Source: Bacillota bacterium (GTDB lineage Bacteria; Bacillota; Clostridia; DSM-8532). From it: a DNA stretch of 48,061 nucleotides. Positions 16,988-24,889 of this stretch are shown in pieces. The position numbers and the translations under genes are program-made. How positions within the stretch are numbered: the stretch's first letter is position 1; each line of letters starts with the position of its first letter. The notes below the pieces were generated by a model, which ran no database searches, was not told the DNA's origin, and worked only from the letters and a program-made list of their open reading frames with translations. Location: assembly GCA_023440865.1 (NCBI GenBank), contig JAEXRM010000229.1, positions 1-48,061 on the forward strand, written 5' to 3'.

Positions 16988-18088
16988 TCAGTTGGATGTG
17001 AAGATTTCCTTGAAGTGGTCGAGCCATGCCTGCTTGTTGTCGGCGGCCAGCTGCGGATCGTCCTTGAGGTTGTTGATCTCGTTCAGGGGCTTGAGGCCGA
17101 CGGCCGGCACGACGTCGCTGCGGACGGACCGGCGGTTGAGGGTTTCGGCGATGAGCTTCTGGATGTCGCGGCTGGTGCAGAAGTTGACGAATTCCTGCGC
17201 GTTGGCCATGTTCTTGGCGCCCTTGATGATCTGGATGCAGTCCGGACGGGAGATGACGCCTTCCTTCATGTAGACGATCGAGACGGGTGCGCCGGTGGAG
17301 ACGTACTTGGCTGCGCCCTCCTCGAAGGTGAGGCCGACCGTGTATTCGCCGTCGGCGACACCCTTGTAGACGGCGGAGGAGCCGCTGAGGAGCTTGCCGT
17401 CGAGGTTGGCGACGAGCTTGGTCATGTAGTCCCAGCCGTTTTCCGGGTTGCCGCCACCCATGGCGTTGAGGATGTTGACGATGTGCTCGAACGAGGAGGA
17501 GGACTTGGAGGGGTCCGCAAAGGCGATCTTGCCCTTGAGGGCCGGGTTGAGCAGGTCCTCGTAGCCCTCGACCTTGATGTCGCCGATAAGGTTGTTGTTG
17601 ATCATCAGCACGCTGGGGATGTAGGTGAAGCGGGTGATGTTGCCGTCCGCGTTCTTGCATTCGGGGATGACCTCGTCCTCGTTTTCGGACAGGAAGGGCT
17701 CGAACAGGTCCTTTTTCGGTTCCATCGTGGAGAGGGAACCACCCCAGAAGATGTCGCCGAGCGGATTGCCGGCCTCGGCCTCGACGCGCTTGAGCAGCTC
17801 GCCCGTTCCGGCGGCGACCACCTCGACCGTGACACCGGTGGCCTTCTCGTACTCCGTGACGATCGGATCGATGAACTCCAGCGGATGCGGGCAGTAGACG
17901 ACCAGGCTCTTCGTGGCCTCGGGGGTTGCCGAGGCTTCGGCAGACTGGCTCTCGGATGCCGAAGCCGAAGCCGAAGCGGCGGGCTTGCCGGAAGCGGACA
18001 CATCGGTTTTTGCTGCCGGTTGCGTGCCGCAGGCCGAGACCGTGGCCATCATGACGCAGGAGAGAAGCAGGGCGGAGATCTTTTTCAT
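16988..18088 (-). CDS. Solute-binding lipoprotein (FbpA/AfuA type)
   Basis: A 366-aa lipoprotein with signal peptide and lipobox VSAC (Cys at about 20), then a Ser/Ala-rich linker to about residue 58. The mature domain begins LVVYCPHPLEFIDPIVTEYE and includes GDIFWGGSLSTM, typical of extracellular binding-protein family 1/FbpA-like proteins. This family binds Fe(III) in some members and sugar phosphates or phosphonates in others. The ATG follows AAGGAGGCACTTCC. It is first in the minus-strand cluster SBP-ATPase-permease-kinase-regulator, so the two-component system probably senses or controls uptake of the same compound. Confidence 0.9.
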   Translation of the reverse strand: MKKISALLLSCVMMATVSACGTQPAAKTDVSASGKPAASASASASESQSAEASATPEATKSLVVYCPHPLEFIDPIVTEYEKATGVTVEVVAAGTGELLKRVEAEAGNPLGDIFWGGSLSTMEPKKDLFEPFLSENEDEVIPECKNADGNITRFTYIPSVLMINNNLIGDIKVEGYEDLLNPALKGKIAFADPSKSSSSFEHIVNILNAMGGGNPENGWDYMTKLVANLDGKLLSGSSAVYKGVADGEYTVGLTFEEGAAKYVSTGAPVSIVYMKEGVISRPDCIQIIKGAKNMANAQEFVNFCTSRDIQKLIAETLNRRSVRSDVVPAVGLKPLNEINNLKDDPQLAADNKQAWLDHFKEIFTSN

Positions 18089-18129
18089 GGAAGTGCCTCC
18101 TTGTGTGTGTGGGTGTTTGGGACACTCTC

Positions 18130-18184
18130 ATGCTACCGCCCGGGCGGGGAGACGGACAATCCGACAAAATCGGATAATTGTCCG
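18130..18184 (-). promoter_or_regulatory. Promoter and inverted-repeat operator of the five-gene transport cluster
   Basis: An imperfect inverted repeat spans 18153-18184: CGGACAA + TCCGA, a CAAAA loop, TCGGA + TAA + TTGTCCG. The minus-strand -35 (TTGTCC, 18154-18159) lies inside it, 18 bases from a -10-like TAGCAT (18130-18135). The placement suits binding by the AraC-type response regulator. On the plus strand the same hairpin is followed by TTTTT and could also act as a terminator. Confidence 0.4.
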
Positions 18185-18245
18185 TTTTTCTGAACAAGGC
18201 CGTCGGGCGATGTCCGTCCTGCAGGCTGCTCATGCGGGCATGCTG

Positions 18246-18279
18246 AAAAGCCGTTCTCCGCAACGGGAGAACGGCTTTT
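18246..18279. terminator. Bidirectional terminator after the alpha-mannosidase gene
   Basis: AAAAGCCGTTCTCC (18246-18259) pairs perfectly with GGAGAACGGCTTTT (18266-18279) around a 6-base loop. It lies 33 bases past the mannosidase stop on the minus strand, with A/T runs on both sides. Confidence 0.85.
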
Positions 18280-18311
18280 GTGGCTGCATTGAACCGGGGG
18301 CGGGATCTGGT

Positions 18312-21227
18312 TCAGCGCGGTGTCAGCCGCAGGGAGCGCATCGCATGGGGGGGGAGGGCGATGCGCACCACGCTGCCGTCCCCGTCCAGGCTGACGGTCG
18401 TCGCATCGTCGGCTTCCGGCTGTTCGAGCACATCCACGATGTGGACGCCGCCTGCGGGCATGCCGAGCGAAATCACCGCGTCCGTCCCCACGCCGGCGGT
18501 GTTGTACAATCGCACGATCAGGCCGTTTCCGTCCTCCGCCGGCTTGATGCCGGACAGGACGGCATGGGAGCCGGCCATGAGCTCAAGCAGTGCCCGGTCC
18601 ATCGGCAGACTGCCGTCATGCGCGCCGGAGACGACGTATCCGGGCAGGTGGCAGAAGTCGAATGCGGTTTCGGAAAGCTGCCTGGGGCAGGCATCCGTGA
18701 CTGCGACGGCGAGCCGGATCTTGTGGATGCCGCGATCCGGGTACGGATCGGGGCTGTTGGCCGCATGCATCAGGGTCAGCAGGATGCGGTCGTCCGCGCC
18801 GCGATAGCCGTACTTGCAGTCGGACAGGATGGCCAGCGCGTTGTCGCCCTGGAGCGCCGCGCCATAGGAAAGGCCGGGCACCTCCAGGTGCAGCGGCGGC
18901 CGCTTCTGTGAACCGGCGGGCACATCATACAGGTATTCCGACACCGGAGCGCCGCAGGGAGCGGCGAAGGCGAGCATGGCAACGGGCTCGTCGCCCCTGG
19001 CGGTTTCGTGCCAGTCGACCTCGAGCTGGTACGAAAGGTGCGCATCGCCCTTGTCGAGTGTGATGACGGCCTTTGCCGAGGACTTCGCGAACGGGATGGA
19101 CAGCGTCAGGCTCTGGCGCAGCGGGCCTTCCGTGAAGGATGCCTCGATGTTGCGGTCGAGCCTGCGTTCGGTGAGGTAACGGCCCACGTTCCAGGCGTTG
19201 GAGGTTTTCGCCTCCGTTTCCACGAACAGCAGGCCGGCGCTGGAGCCTGCCTTGATGAACTCGCGCCCGGTGCGCCTGTCAACAAGCGAGACCAGCTCGC
19301 CGCTTTGGCGGTGCATCACGGCGCGGATGCGGCCGTTGTCCATCACATAGTCGTCCTGCGTCTTCTGCACGCGGCAGTCCGGCTGGTAGAAGAACGGATA
19401 GGCCTCCAGCGGCGACTCGTACAGCTGGAACGTGGCATAGCCCAGTGCGGGCAGCGCGGTCTCCACCAGCACACGGACATACTTGTGATCCCAATAGTTC
19501 TGGAATTCGTGATCCACCAGCTGATGGACCACATCCTCCCCCCGGCTGTTGCGGAAACGCAGGCGGGACAGGTCGCCCGTCCAGTCCCAGATGGTGATCT
19601 CGGTGACGGTCGTGCGGGCGTGCGCGGAGGGGTTGAACACATGGAACAGGCGGTTGAGCCCCGCGCCGCGCGCCAGGGCCTGCACGCTGAATCCGCCGGT
19701 GCCGGTGCCCATGGAGCCGCCGGGCACGGAAAAGGTTTCGCTGCCGAATCCCGGGCCCGCCCCCTCGGCCTGCGTCTGCGACAGGTCTTCGTCGGTGCGG
19801 AAGGCGGAGGTGTCGATCTGCGCGGCGATGGCCCGCATGGCGTTGGCCCGGTTCGTGTTCGCCACGGCCAGCGCTTCGCTGAACAGACCCATGGCATGCT
19901 CGCGGCTGTCCTGCACGCACGATCCGGTGAGGATGTCGTGAAAATGTGTGAACAGCACGTTTCGCCAGGCCCGTTCATACTGTGCCGGGCGGCAGGGCGC
20001 GCCAACAAGCCCGCTGGCCAGCCCTGCAAGGGCCTCCGCGTCGCCAAGCGCCGCCTCGGTCATGCGGTTGCCCTTTTTGATGCGACCCTGGGTGGTGTAG
20101 CATCCGGTGAGGATGAAGTTGAGCTCGTGGTCGGCCACGGAAAGGTTCCCGCGTACGGATTCGGCCAGATGGAAGAACTCGCGGATGGTCCCGAAGCGGA
20201 TGGCCGGATAGATGGGCCATTGCATCATTTCGAGCGCGCGTTCCAGGTCGCGTCGGGTCGGTCCGCCGCCGTGATCACCCACGCCGTAGACGACCAGCCC
20301 CGTCTTCAAGCCGCCGCATTTGCGTGAAAGGTCCACCAAACCGGAACCGATGTGGGGCGTGATGGCGCTGTTGTACCAGTAGGGCTCGCGATAGACGAGC
20401 ACTTCCCGGCCCGAGGGGGATTTCCACCGGTAGAGCGTCTCGTTGCTGTCGGTGCCACGGCAATGGTAGTAGTACTTCACGCCGCCGTGGGAGAGGATTT
20501 CGGGCATGTGGGCGCTGTGGCCGAAGGTGTCGGGGGAGAAATCGAGCTCCAGCGAGGCGGGGTCGAGACCCCAGGTGTCATGCAGGTAGTTCTTCGTATA
20601 GAGGATGTGGCGCGCCATCGACTCGGTGGAGGGCATGTTCTTGTCCTGCTCCACCCAGGCCGAGGCCGTGACTTCCCAGCGGCCCTCGGCGATGCGCGCC
20701 TTGATGCGTGCCATCATGTCCGGATCGAAATCCTCGACGATCTTGTAGACGGACGCCTGGGACTGGGAGAAGTGGAAATCCGGATATTCGTCCATGATGG
20801 CGAGCATCGTGCGGAACGTGTCCAGCGTGGCCGCGACGGTTTCCTGCCAGGACCACATCCAGTTCATGTCGATGTGGGCATGGCCGGCCAGGATGAGGGC
20901 GTAGGAACGGGCTTCTGCGGCAACCGGCTTCAACAGCGACTCGGCGCGCAGCACGTCCTCTTTTGTGATGACGCCCTGCTTCGCCGTCGCGGCCAGCAGA
21001 TATGCCAGCGCTTCGCCCAGCGGGCCGCAACACAGGTCGGGCATCGCGCTGGACAGACGAAGGACGAACTCCAGCTCCGATATGATGCGGCGGTGCCAGC
21101 GGTTCGGAAGCGTGATGTATGCCTGCTCCTCGCGCGGCATGCCAAACGTGTCCTCGTACCGTTTCTTCTCTCGGTTGCCGCCGATGCTGGTCTTGAGCCG
21201 GTAAAACTGTTCCGCGAGGTTTTCCAT
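18312..21227 (-). CDS. Glycoside hydrolase family 38 alpha-mannosidase
   Basis: Hydrolyses alpha-mannosides with a zinc-dependent retaining mechanism. The 971-aa length is normal. The catalytic domain has AGHAHIDMNWMWSW (zinc ligands H118 and D120), and the probable nucleophile D233 in DFSPDTFGHSAHMPEI. GVGDHGGGPTRRD and THFHDILTGSCV follow, then the mannosidase middle and C-terminal beta domains. No signal peptide, so it acts on imported oligosaccharides. An ATG (21225-21227) is chosen because AAGGAA lies eight bases away; a GTG two codons earlier is possible. Divergent from an AraR-type regulator, with an ACATGT palindrome between them. It probably processes mannosides brought in by the transporter at 22855-26578. 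Confidence 0.93.
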   Translation of the reverse strand: MENLAEQFYRLKTSIGGNREKKRYEDTFGMPREEQAYITLPNRWHRRIISELEFVLRLSSAMPDLCCGPLGEALAYLLAATAKQGVITKEDVLRAESLLKPVAAEARSYALILAGHAHIDMNWMWSWQETVAATLDTFRTMLAIMDEYPDFHFSQSQASVYKIVEDFDPDMMARIKARIAEGRWEVTASAWVEQDKNMPSTESMARHILYTKNYLHDTWGLDPASLELDFSPDTFGHSAHMPEILSHGGVKYYYHCRGTDSNETLYRWKSPSGREVLVYREPYWYNSAITPHIGSGLVDLSRKCGGLKTGLVVYGVGDHGGGPTRRDLERALEMMQWPIYPAIRFGTIREFFHLAESVRGNLSVADHELNFILTGCYTTQGRIKKGNRMTEAALGDAEALAGLASGLVGAPCRPAQYERAWRNVLFTHFHDILTGSCVQDSREHAMGLFSEALAVANTNRANAMRAIAAQIDTSAFRTDEDLSQTQAEGAGPGFGSETFSVPGGSMGTGTGGFSVQALARGAGLNRLFHVFNPSAHARTTVTEITIWDWTGDLSRLRFRNSRGEDVVHQLVDHEFQNYWDHKYVRVLVETALPALGYATFQLYESPLEAYPFFYQPDCRVQKTQDDYVMDNGRIRAVMHRQSGELVSLVDRRTGREFIKAGSSAGLLFVETEAKTSNAWNVGRYLTERRLDRNIEASFTEGPLRQSLTLSIPFAKSSAKAVITLDKGDAHLSYQLEVDWHETARGDEPVAMLAFAAPCGAPVSEYLYDVPAGSQKRPPLHLEVPGLSYGAALQGDNALAILSDCKYGYRGADDRILLTLMHAANSPDPYPDRGIHKIRLAVAVTDACPRQLSETAFDFCHLPGYVVSGAHDGSLPMDRALLELMAGSHAVLSGIKPAEDGNGLIVRLYNTAGVGTDAVISLGMPAGGVHIVDVLEQPEADDATTVSLDGDGSVVRIALPPHAMRSLRLTPR

Positions 21228-21277
21228 ATGCACTGTTCCTTTCTTGGTCAGGTTCGCTCATCATGATATCACAAAAA

Positions 21278-21291
21278 AATACATGTAAATA
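21278..21291. promoter_or_regulatory. ACATGT operator between alpha-mannosidase and regulator genes
   Basis: AATACATGTAAATA contains the palindromic core TACATGTA (21280-21287). It matches the sites at 8821, 8838 and 22714-22725. On the minus strand it overlaps a possible -35 (TTTACA) with TATCAT 15 bases further on. It is likely bound by the regulator encoded at 21479 and controls the divergent pair. Confidence 0.6.
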
Positions 21292-21478
21292 GTGTTTTCG
21301 TTGACGGTGTGGTACAATATTCCCGTTTCGTGACCGGGTGTCGTCCGCGTGCGTTCGGATGGGCGGTTCGGCACTTTCCCGCGTGACAGAACGCTTTGGA
21401 GACAATACAATGATAGGAAATCCATGCTTGTCCCGGGGCATGCCGGCACCGGGGCATGCAGGCCGGCGGAGGTGAGCC

Positions 21479-22546
21479 GTGTACACGAAGAAGATCTACG
21501 AACAGGTGCGCGATCTCATCGAGGCGGACGCACGCGACAAGAAGCCCGGAGAGCCCATCGATACGGAAATCGGCTATGCGCGCCGGTTCGGCGTCAGCCG
21601 CCCCACCGCGCGCAAGGCGGTGGAGGACCTCATCGCCATCGGCCTGATCCGCCGCGTGCCCGGCAAGGGACTCGTCATGGCGACCCAGGACGACCAGCCG
21701 AACCGCGGCAAGCTGCTGATCATGCTGCCGTATGCGATCGGCGACGGATTTCTGTTCAAGGTCATGCTTGGTTGCGTGGATCAGGCGAACGCCCTGGGCT
21801 TCGACTACAAGATCATCGGCAACAACCCGCCGGCAGAACGGCTCGAGCTGCTCCGCCGGGAGCGGCTGGGAGATTATGCGGCGGTCATCACGTGCTGCTA
21901 CGAGGATGCCGAGGAATATCAGATCATCGACATGGTCCGGGAGTCGCGGATTCCCGTGCTGCTGATCGACAATCCGGCCAAACGGGAGCGCCTTCCCTGC
22001 ATTTCCTGCGACGATTTCGACGGCGGATACCAGATGGGCGCCTACCTTGCGAAGAAGGGGCACAGGCGCATCCTCAACCTCTCGAGCGAACGGCCCGTGC
22101 TGACCATTGAGCGGCGAGACGCGGGGTTCCTCAAGGCGCTGTCCGATGCGGGTGTCGATTATGATCCATCCCTGCTCGTGCGCGTCCGGTGGCATCAGCA
22201 CGAGACCTTCCTTGCGGCCTTCCAGAACCGGTTTACGGCCGCCGACATCGCGTCGGGCGGCATCACCGCGATCTGCAGCCACACCAGCCTGGCCATCGTC
22301 GACTTGAGTCCGTGGCTGGTGCAGAACGGGATCCGCATCCACGATGACATCTCCCTCATGGGGTATGGAGATCATCCGTACCTCCCCATGCTGAACACCC
22401 CGTGCACCATCATCGGGGTGCCTAGCTATGAAATGGGCAGGAGCGCGGTGGACGAGATCAGCGCCGCGCTGCTCGAAAAGCGGACCCTGCACGACGTGAC
22501 GCACGAGGTGTGGCTGGAGAAGCGCCATACGGTGCGCGCACTCTGA
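21479..22546 (+). CDS. GntR-LacI chimeric transcriptional regulator (AraR type)
   Basis: A 355-aa repressor. An N-terminal GntR winged helix (about 1-70; YARRFGVSRPTARKAVEDL is the recognition region) is followed by a LacI-like sugar-binding domain (from about 78; KLLIMLPYAIGDGFLFKVML). This layout is that of AraR of Bacillus, which binds TTGTACGTACAA-like palindromes. The GTG start has GGAGG six bases upstream. It is divergent from alpha-mannosidase, and TTTACATGTAAA-like sites lie before mannosidase, before the transporter and before the oxidoreductase pair, so these are its probable targets. The inducer is presumably a mannoside or mannose derivative. Two tandem terminators follow it. Confidence 0.9.
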   Translation: MYTKKIYEQVRDLIEADARDKKPGEPIDTEIGYARRFGVSRPTARKAVEDLIAIGLIRRVPGKGLVMATQDDQPNRGKLLIMLPYAIGDGFLFKVMLGCVDQANALGFDYKIIGNNPPAERLELLRRERLGDYAAVITCCYEDAEEYQIIDMVRESRIPVLLIDNPAKRERLPCISCDDFDGGYQMGAYLAKKGHRRILNLSSERPVLTIERRDAGFLKALSDAGVDYDPSLLVRVRWHQHETFLAAFQNRFTAADIASGGITAICSHTSLAIVDLSPWLVQNGIRIHDDISLMGYGDHPYLPMLNTPCTIIGVPSYEMGRSAVDEISAALLEKRTLHDVTHEVWLEKRHTVRAL

Positions 22547-22579
22547 ATCCTGCAACCACGTCCGCCATACACAAGGACG

Positions 22580-22608
22580 GGAACGCCGGCGCAATGCCGG
22601 CGTTTTTG
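22580..22608 (+). terminator. Terminator of the AraR-type gene, copy 1
   Basis: AACGCCGGC (22582-22590) pairs with GCCGGCGTT (22596-22604) around GCAAT, followed by a T run. It stands about 35 bases after the stop codon at 22546. Confidence 0.85.
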
Positions 22609-22636
22609 CGTTCCTGGGCAGAAACATGAGGCGGCT

Positions 22637-22665
22637 GGAACGCCGGCGCAATGCCGGCGTTTTTC
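22637..22665 (+). terminator. Terminator copy 2 (duplicate of the preceding hairpin)
   Basis: The hairpin AACGCCGGC-GCAAT-GCCGGCGTT and T run of the first terminator are repeated 57 bp downstream with the same flanking GG. The intervening bases are unrelated or diverged. This is a tandem back-up terminator. Confidence 0.85.
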
Positions 22666-22713
22666 TTCTTCGTGGCGCATCGGGGTGCTGACGCAAACAG
22701 ATTGTTCATTCAA

Positions 22714-22725
22714 TTTACATGTAAA
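22714..22725. promoter_or_regulatory. Perfect TTTACATGTAAA operator upstream of the mannoside transporter
   Basis: A perfect 12-bp palindrome ending eight bases before the -35 box of the transporter promoter. It is the best match of the ACATGT sites and the likely reference operator of the AraR-type regulator. Its position upstream of -35 would also allow activation. Confidence 0.65.
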
Positions 22726-22733
22726 AAAGATTC

Positions 22734-22762
22734 TTGACATAGCGTGGCTGAATGCATATACT
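22734..22762 (+). promoter_or_regulatory. Consensus sigma-A promoter of the mannoside transporter operon
   Basis: TTGACA (22734-22739) and TATACT (22757-22762) are separated by exactly 17 bases. This is the strongest promoter match in the window and lies about 90 bases before the first permease start. Confidence 0.85.
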
Positions 22763-22822
22763 CGGTATGCAACAGGCCGTCAAGTTGCACAAACAACCTG
22801 GTGCCGGCCCGTCGCAATTGGT

Positions 22823-22830
22823 CGTTTGCA
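22823..22830 (-). promoter_or_regulatory. TGCAAACG half-site in transporter leader
   Basis: CGTTTGCA on the plus strand (TGCAAACG on the minus strand) matches the left half of the operators at 2766 and 3899 and part of the rhamnose-operon site at 46096. The other half is not conserved. It could be a weak cre-like roadblock site. Confidence 0.3.
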
Positions 22831-22854
22831 TCAAACAGGATAGGGGAACCACAC

Positions 22855-23811
22855 ATGAGTTTTTCCATGACAACCCTCGGGGCCGGGAAACGTTCCCGTG
22901 AACGGGGCTCCCTCGGGAAACGGATGCGCAGGTATGCGCCATTCTATCTGTTTCTCCTGCCGGCCGTCATCTGGTACGCCGTGTTCTGCTACTATCCGAT
23001 GAGCGGCGTACTCATCGCCTTCAAGAAGTTCCAGTACTCGTTGGGCATTTTCGGCAGCCACTGGGTGGGATTGCGCTACTTTGAGGACTTCCTGGCGGAT
23101 CCGAACTTCTGGAACATCATCCGCAACACCGTGGTCATCAGTCTCTCCAAGCTCATTGTCAATTTCCCGGCTCCCATCATCCTGGCACTGATGCTCAATG
23201 CGGTGGTCAAGCACGTCCGGTTCAAGCGTGTCATCCAGACGATCTCCTATCTGCCGTACTTTGTCTCCTGGGTGGTCGTGGCCGCCCTCATCCAGAAGTT
23301 TTTCTCCCCCACGACGGGCATGATCAACGACATCCGCATTTCCATGGGGCTCGAGCCCATCTACTATCTGGCACAGCAGCAGCTTTTCCTGCCGTTCATC
23401 GTGCTGTCGGACATGTGGAAGGGGATCGGATACGGCTCCATCATCTACCTGGCCGCACTGACGGGGATCGATCCGTCGCTGTACGAGGCGGCGGAGATCG
23501 ATGGCGCCAATGGTGCCGCGAAGCTGTGGCACATCACGCTGCCCGGTATCAAGCCCACCATCGGCATCATGTTCCTGCTGTCCGTCGGCGGCCTGTTCGG
23601 GGCCAACATGGAGCAGATCCTGCTGCTGCAGACCCCACCCACCTTCAACATTGCCGAGGTGGTCGACACCTATGTGCTCAAGCGCGGCCTGAACATGAAC
23701 CAGTTCGACTACGCGACGGCAGTCGGCCTTTTCAGAAGCGTGCTCAGCCTCATCCTGGTCATCACGACCAACAAGATCTCCAAGAAGCTGACCGATGTGT
23801 CGCTCTGGTAG
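22855..23811 (+). CDS. ABC sugar permease, LplB type
   Basis: A 318-aa inner-membrane permease with about six helices. The first is FYLFLLPAVIWYAVFCYYP. The ATPase-coupling loop is YEAAEIDGANGAAKLWHITLPG. This matches LplB/YtcP-group permeases for oligosaccharides. The ATG at 22855 follows AGGGGAACCACAC; an in-frame ATG lies a few codons further on. First gene of the transporter operon, 90 bases from a consensus promoter with an AraR-type operator. No ATPase gene is present, so a shared MsmX-type ATPase is expected. Confidence 0.92.
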   Translation: MSFSMTTLGAGKRSRERGSLGKRMRRYAPFYLFLLPAVIWYAVFCYYPMSGVLIAFKKFQYSLGIFGSHWVGLRYFEDFLADPNFWNIIRNTVVISLSKLIVNFPAPIILALMLNAVVKHVRFKRVIQTISYLPYFVSWVVVAALIQKFFSPTTGMINDIRISMGLEPIYYLAQQQLFLPFIVLSDMWKGIGYGSIIYLAALTGIDPSLYEAAEIDGANGAAKLWHITLPGIKPTIGIMFLLSVGGLFGANMEQILLLQTPPTFNIAEVVDTYVLKRGLNMNQFDYATAVGLFRSVLSLILVITTNKISKKLTDVSLW

Positions 23812-23887
23812 CCGGATGGTCGGAAGTGAACGCAACGATCCGGGCCCGTGACACCGGCCTTCGGATATTCCACACGCGAGGTGCAGC

Positions 23888-24847
23888 ATGTCGATTCGAT
23901 CCAGGCACATGATTCCGGTTCCTTCCCAAAGCGGAGGCATTCGAAGAAGTCCGTTGTACAAGTTCGGGCAGACGGTCAACTACACGATGCTGGTGATGCT
24001 GGCGGCCGTGACGCTTTACCCTTTCTGGTATTGCCTCATCCTTTCCTTCAACCAGGGGCGTGACACGCTGCGGGGCGGCATCTACTTCCTGCCGCGCGCC
24101 TTCACGCTCGAGAACTACGCCAAGGCGTTCACCCACCCGCTGATCGCATCCTCGTTCGCCATTTCCATTTCCCGCACGGCCCTGAGCATCGTGTTCTCCT
24201 GCTTTTTCACCGCCCTGATGGCGTATGCGCTCACCAAGCGCGACATGCCCGGCCGCTCGGCCCTCATCTTCTATTTCTACTTCACGACCCTGTTCTCCGG
24301 CGGCCTGATCCCCACCTACATCATGTACCGCCAGCTCGGCTTGCTGAACAACTACTGGATCTATGTGATTCCCGGCATCTACAGCTTCTTCAACGCCATC
24401 ATCCTGCGCACGTTCTTCTACTCCATTCCCGAAAGCCTGCACGAATCCGCCCGAATCGACGGCTGCTCGGAGCTGGGCATCTTCTTCCGCATCATGCTGC
24501 CGCTGTCGATCCCGGCCATGGCGACCATCGCGCTGTTCGTGGGGGTGGGCAACTGGAACGACTGGTTCACCGGCGCGTATTTCGTCAGCCGCCGCCGCGA
24601 TCTGTATCCGGCGGCCACCCTGCTCAACGATCTGCTTTCCCAGGCGGTGTTCGAGAACTCCGTGTCCTCCACCGGCCAGAAAAACCAGATCAACGAATCG
24701 CTCATGCTGACCCGGTCGCAAACCACCACGCCCGAATCGCTCAAGATGGCCTTCCTCATCATCCTGACGCTGCCGATCGTCTGCGTGTATCCGTTCCTGC
24801 AGAAGTATTTCGTCAAAGGCGTCATGCTTGGCTCCATCAAGGAGTAG
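23888..24847 (+). CDS. ABC sugar permease, LplC type
   Basis: A 319-aa second permease subunit with about six helices. First segment TMLVMLAAVTLYPFWYCLIL; coupling loop HESARIDGCSELGIFFRIMLPLS. It carries the LplC-type extended extracellular region with FENSVSSTGQKNQINES, and ends KYFVKGVMLGSIKE. The ATG follows a weak CGAGG eleven bases up. It lies 76 bp after the LplB-type gene and 42 bp before the lipoprotein gene, in one operon. Probably imports mannose-containing oligosaccharides. Confidence 0.92.
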   Translation: MSIRSRHMIPVPSQSGGIRRSPLYKFGQTVNYTMLVMLAAVTLYPFWYCLILSFNQGRDTLRGGIYFLPRAFTLENYAKAFTHPLIASSFAISISRTALSIVFSCFFTALMAYALTKRDMPGRSALIFYFYFTTLFSGGLIPTYIMYRQLGLLNNYWIYVIPGIYSFFNAIILRTFFYSIPESLHESARIDGCSELGIFFRIMLPLSIPAMATIALFVGVGNWNDWFTGAYFVSRRRDLYPAATLLNDLLSQAVFENSVSSTGQKNQINESLMLTRSQTTTPESLKMAFLIILTLPIVCVYPFLQKYFVKGVMLGSIKE

Positions 24848-24889
24848 TCCTTGTCTTGTCCCATACAATTTCATCAAGGAGGAAAAATC

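Larger units (their letters stand above)
22547..22854. other. Intergenic region: terminators, operator, promoter, leader
   Basis: Holds, in order, two duplicated terminators (22580-22665), the ACATGT operator (22714-22725), a strong promoter (22734-22762) and a leader of about 85 bases containing a TGCAAACG half-site (minus strand, 22823-22830). No gene is seen. Confidence 0.75.

Noticed and set aside
18153..18184. Terminator of a plus-strand gene
   Set aside because: No plus-strand gene ends nearby; the inverted repeat overlaps the predicted promoter of the minus-strand transporter cluster, so it is listed as a possible operator.
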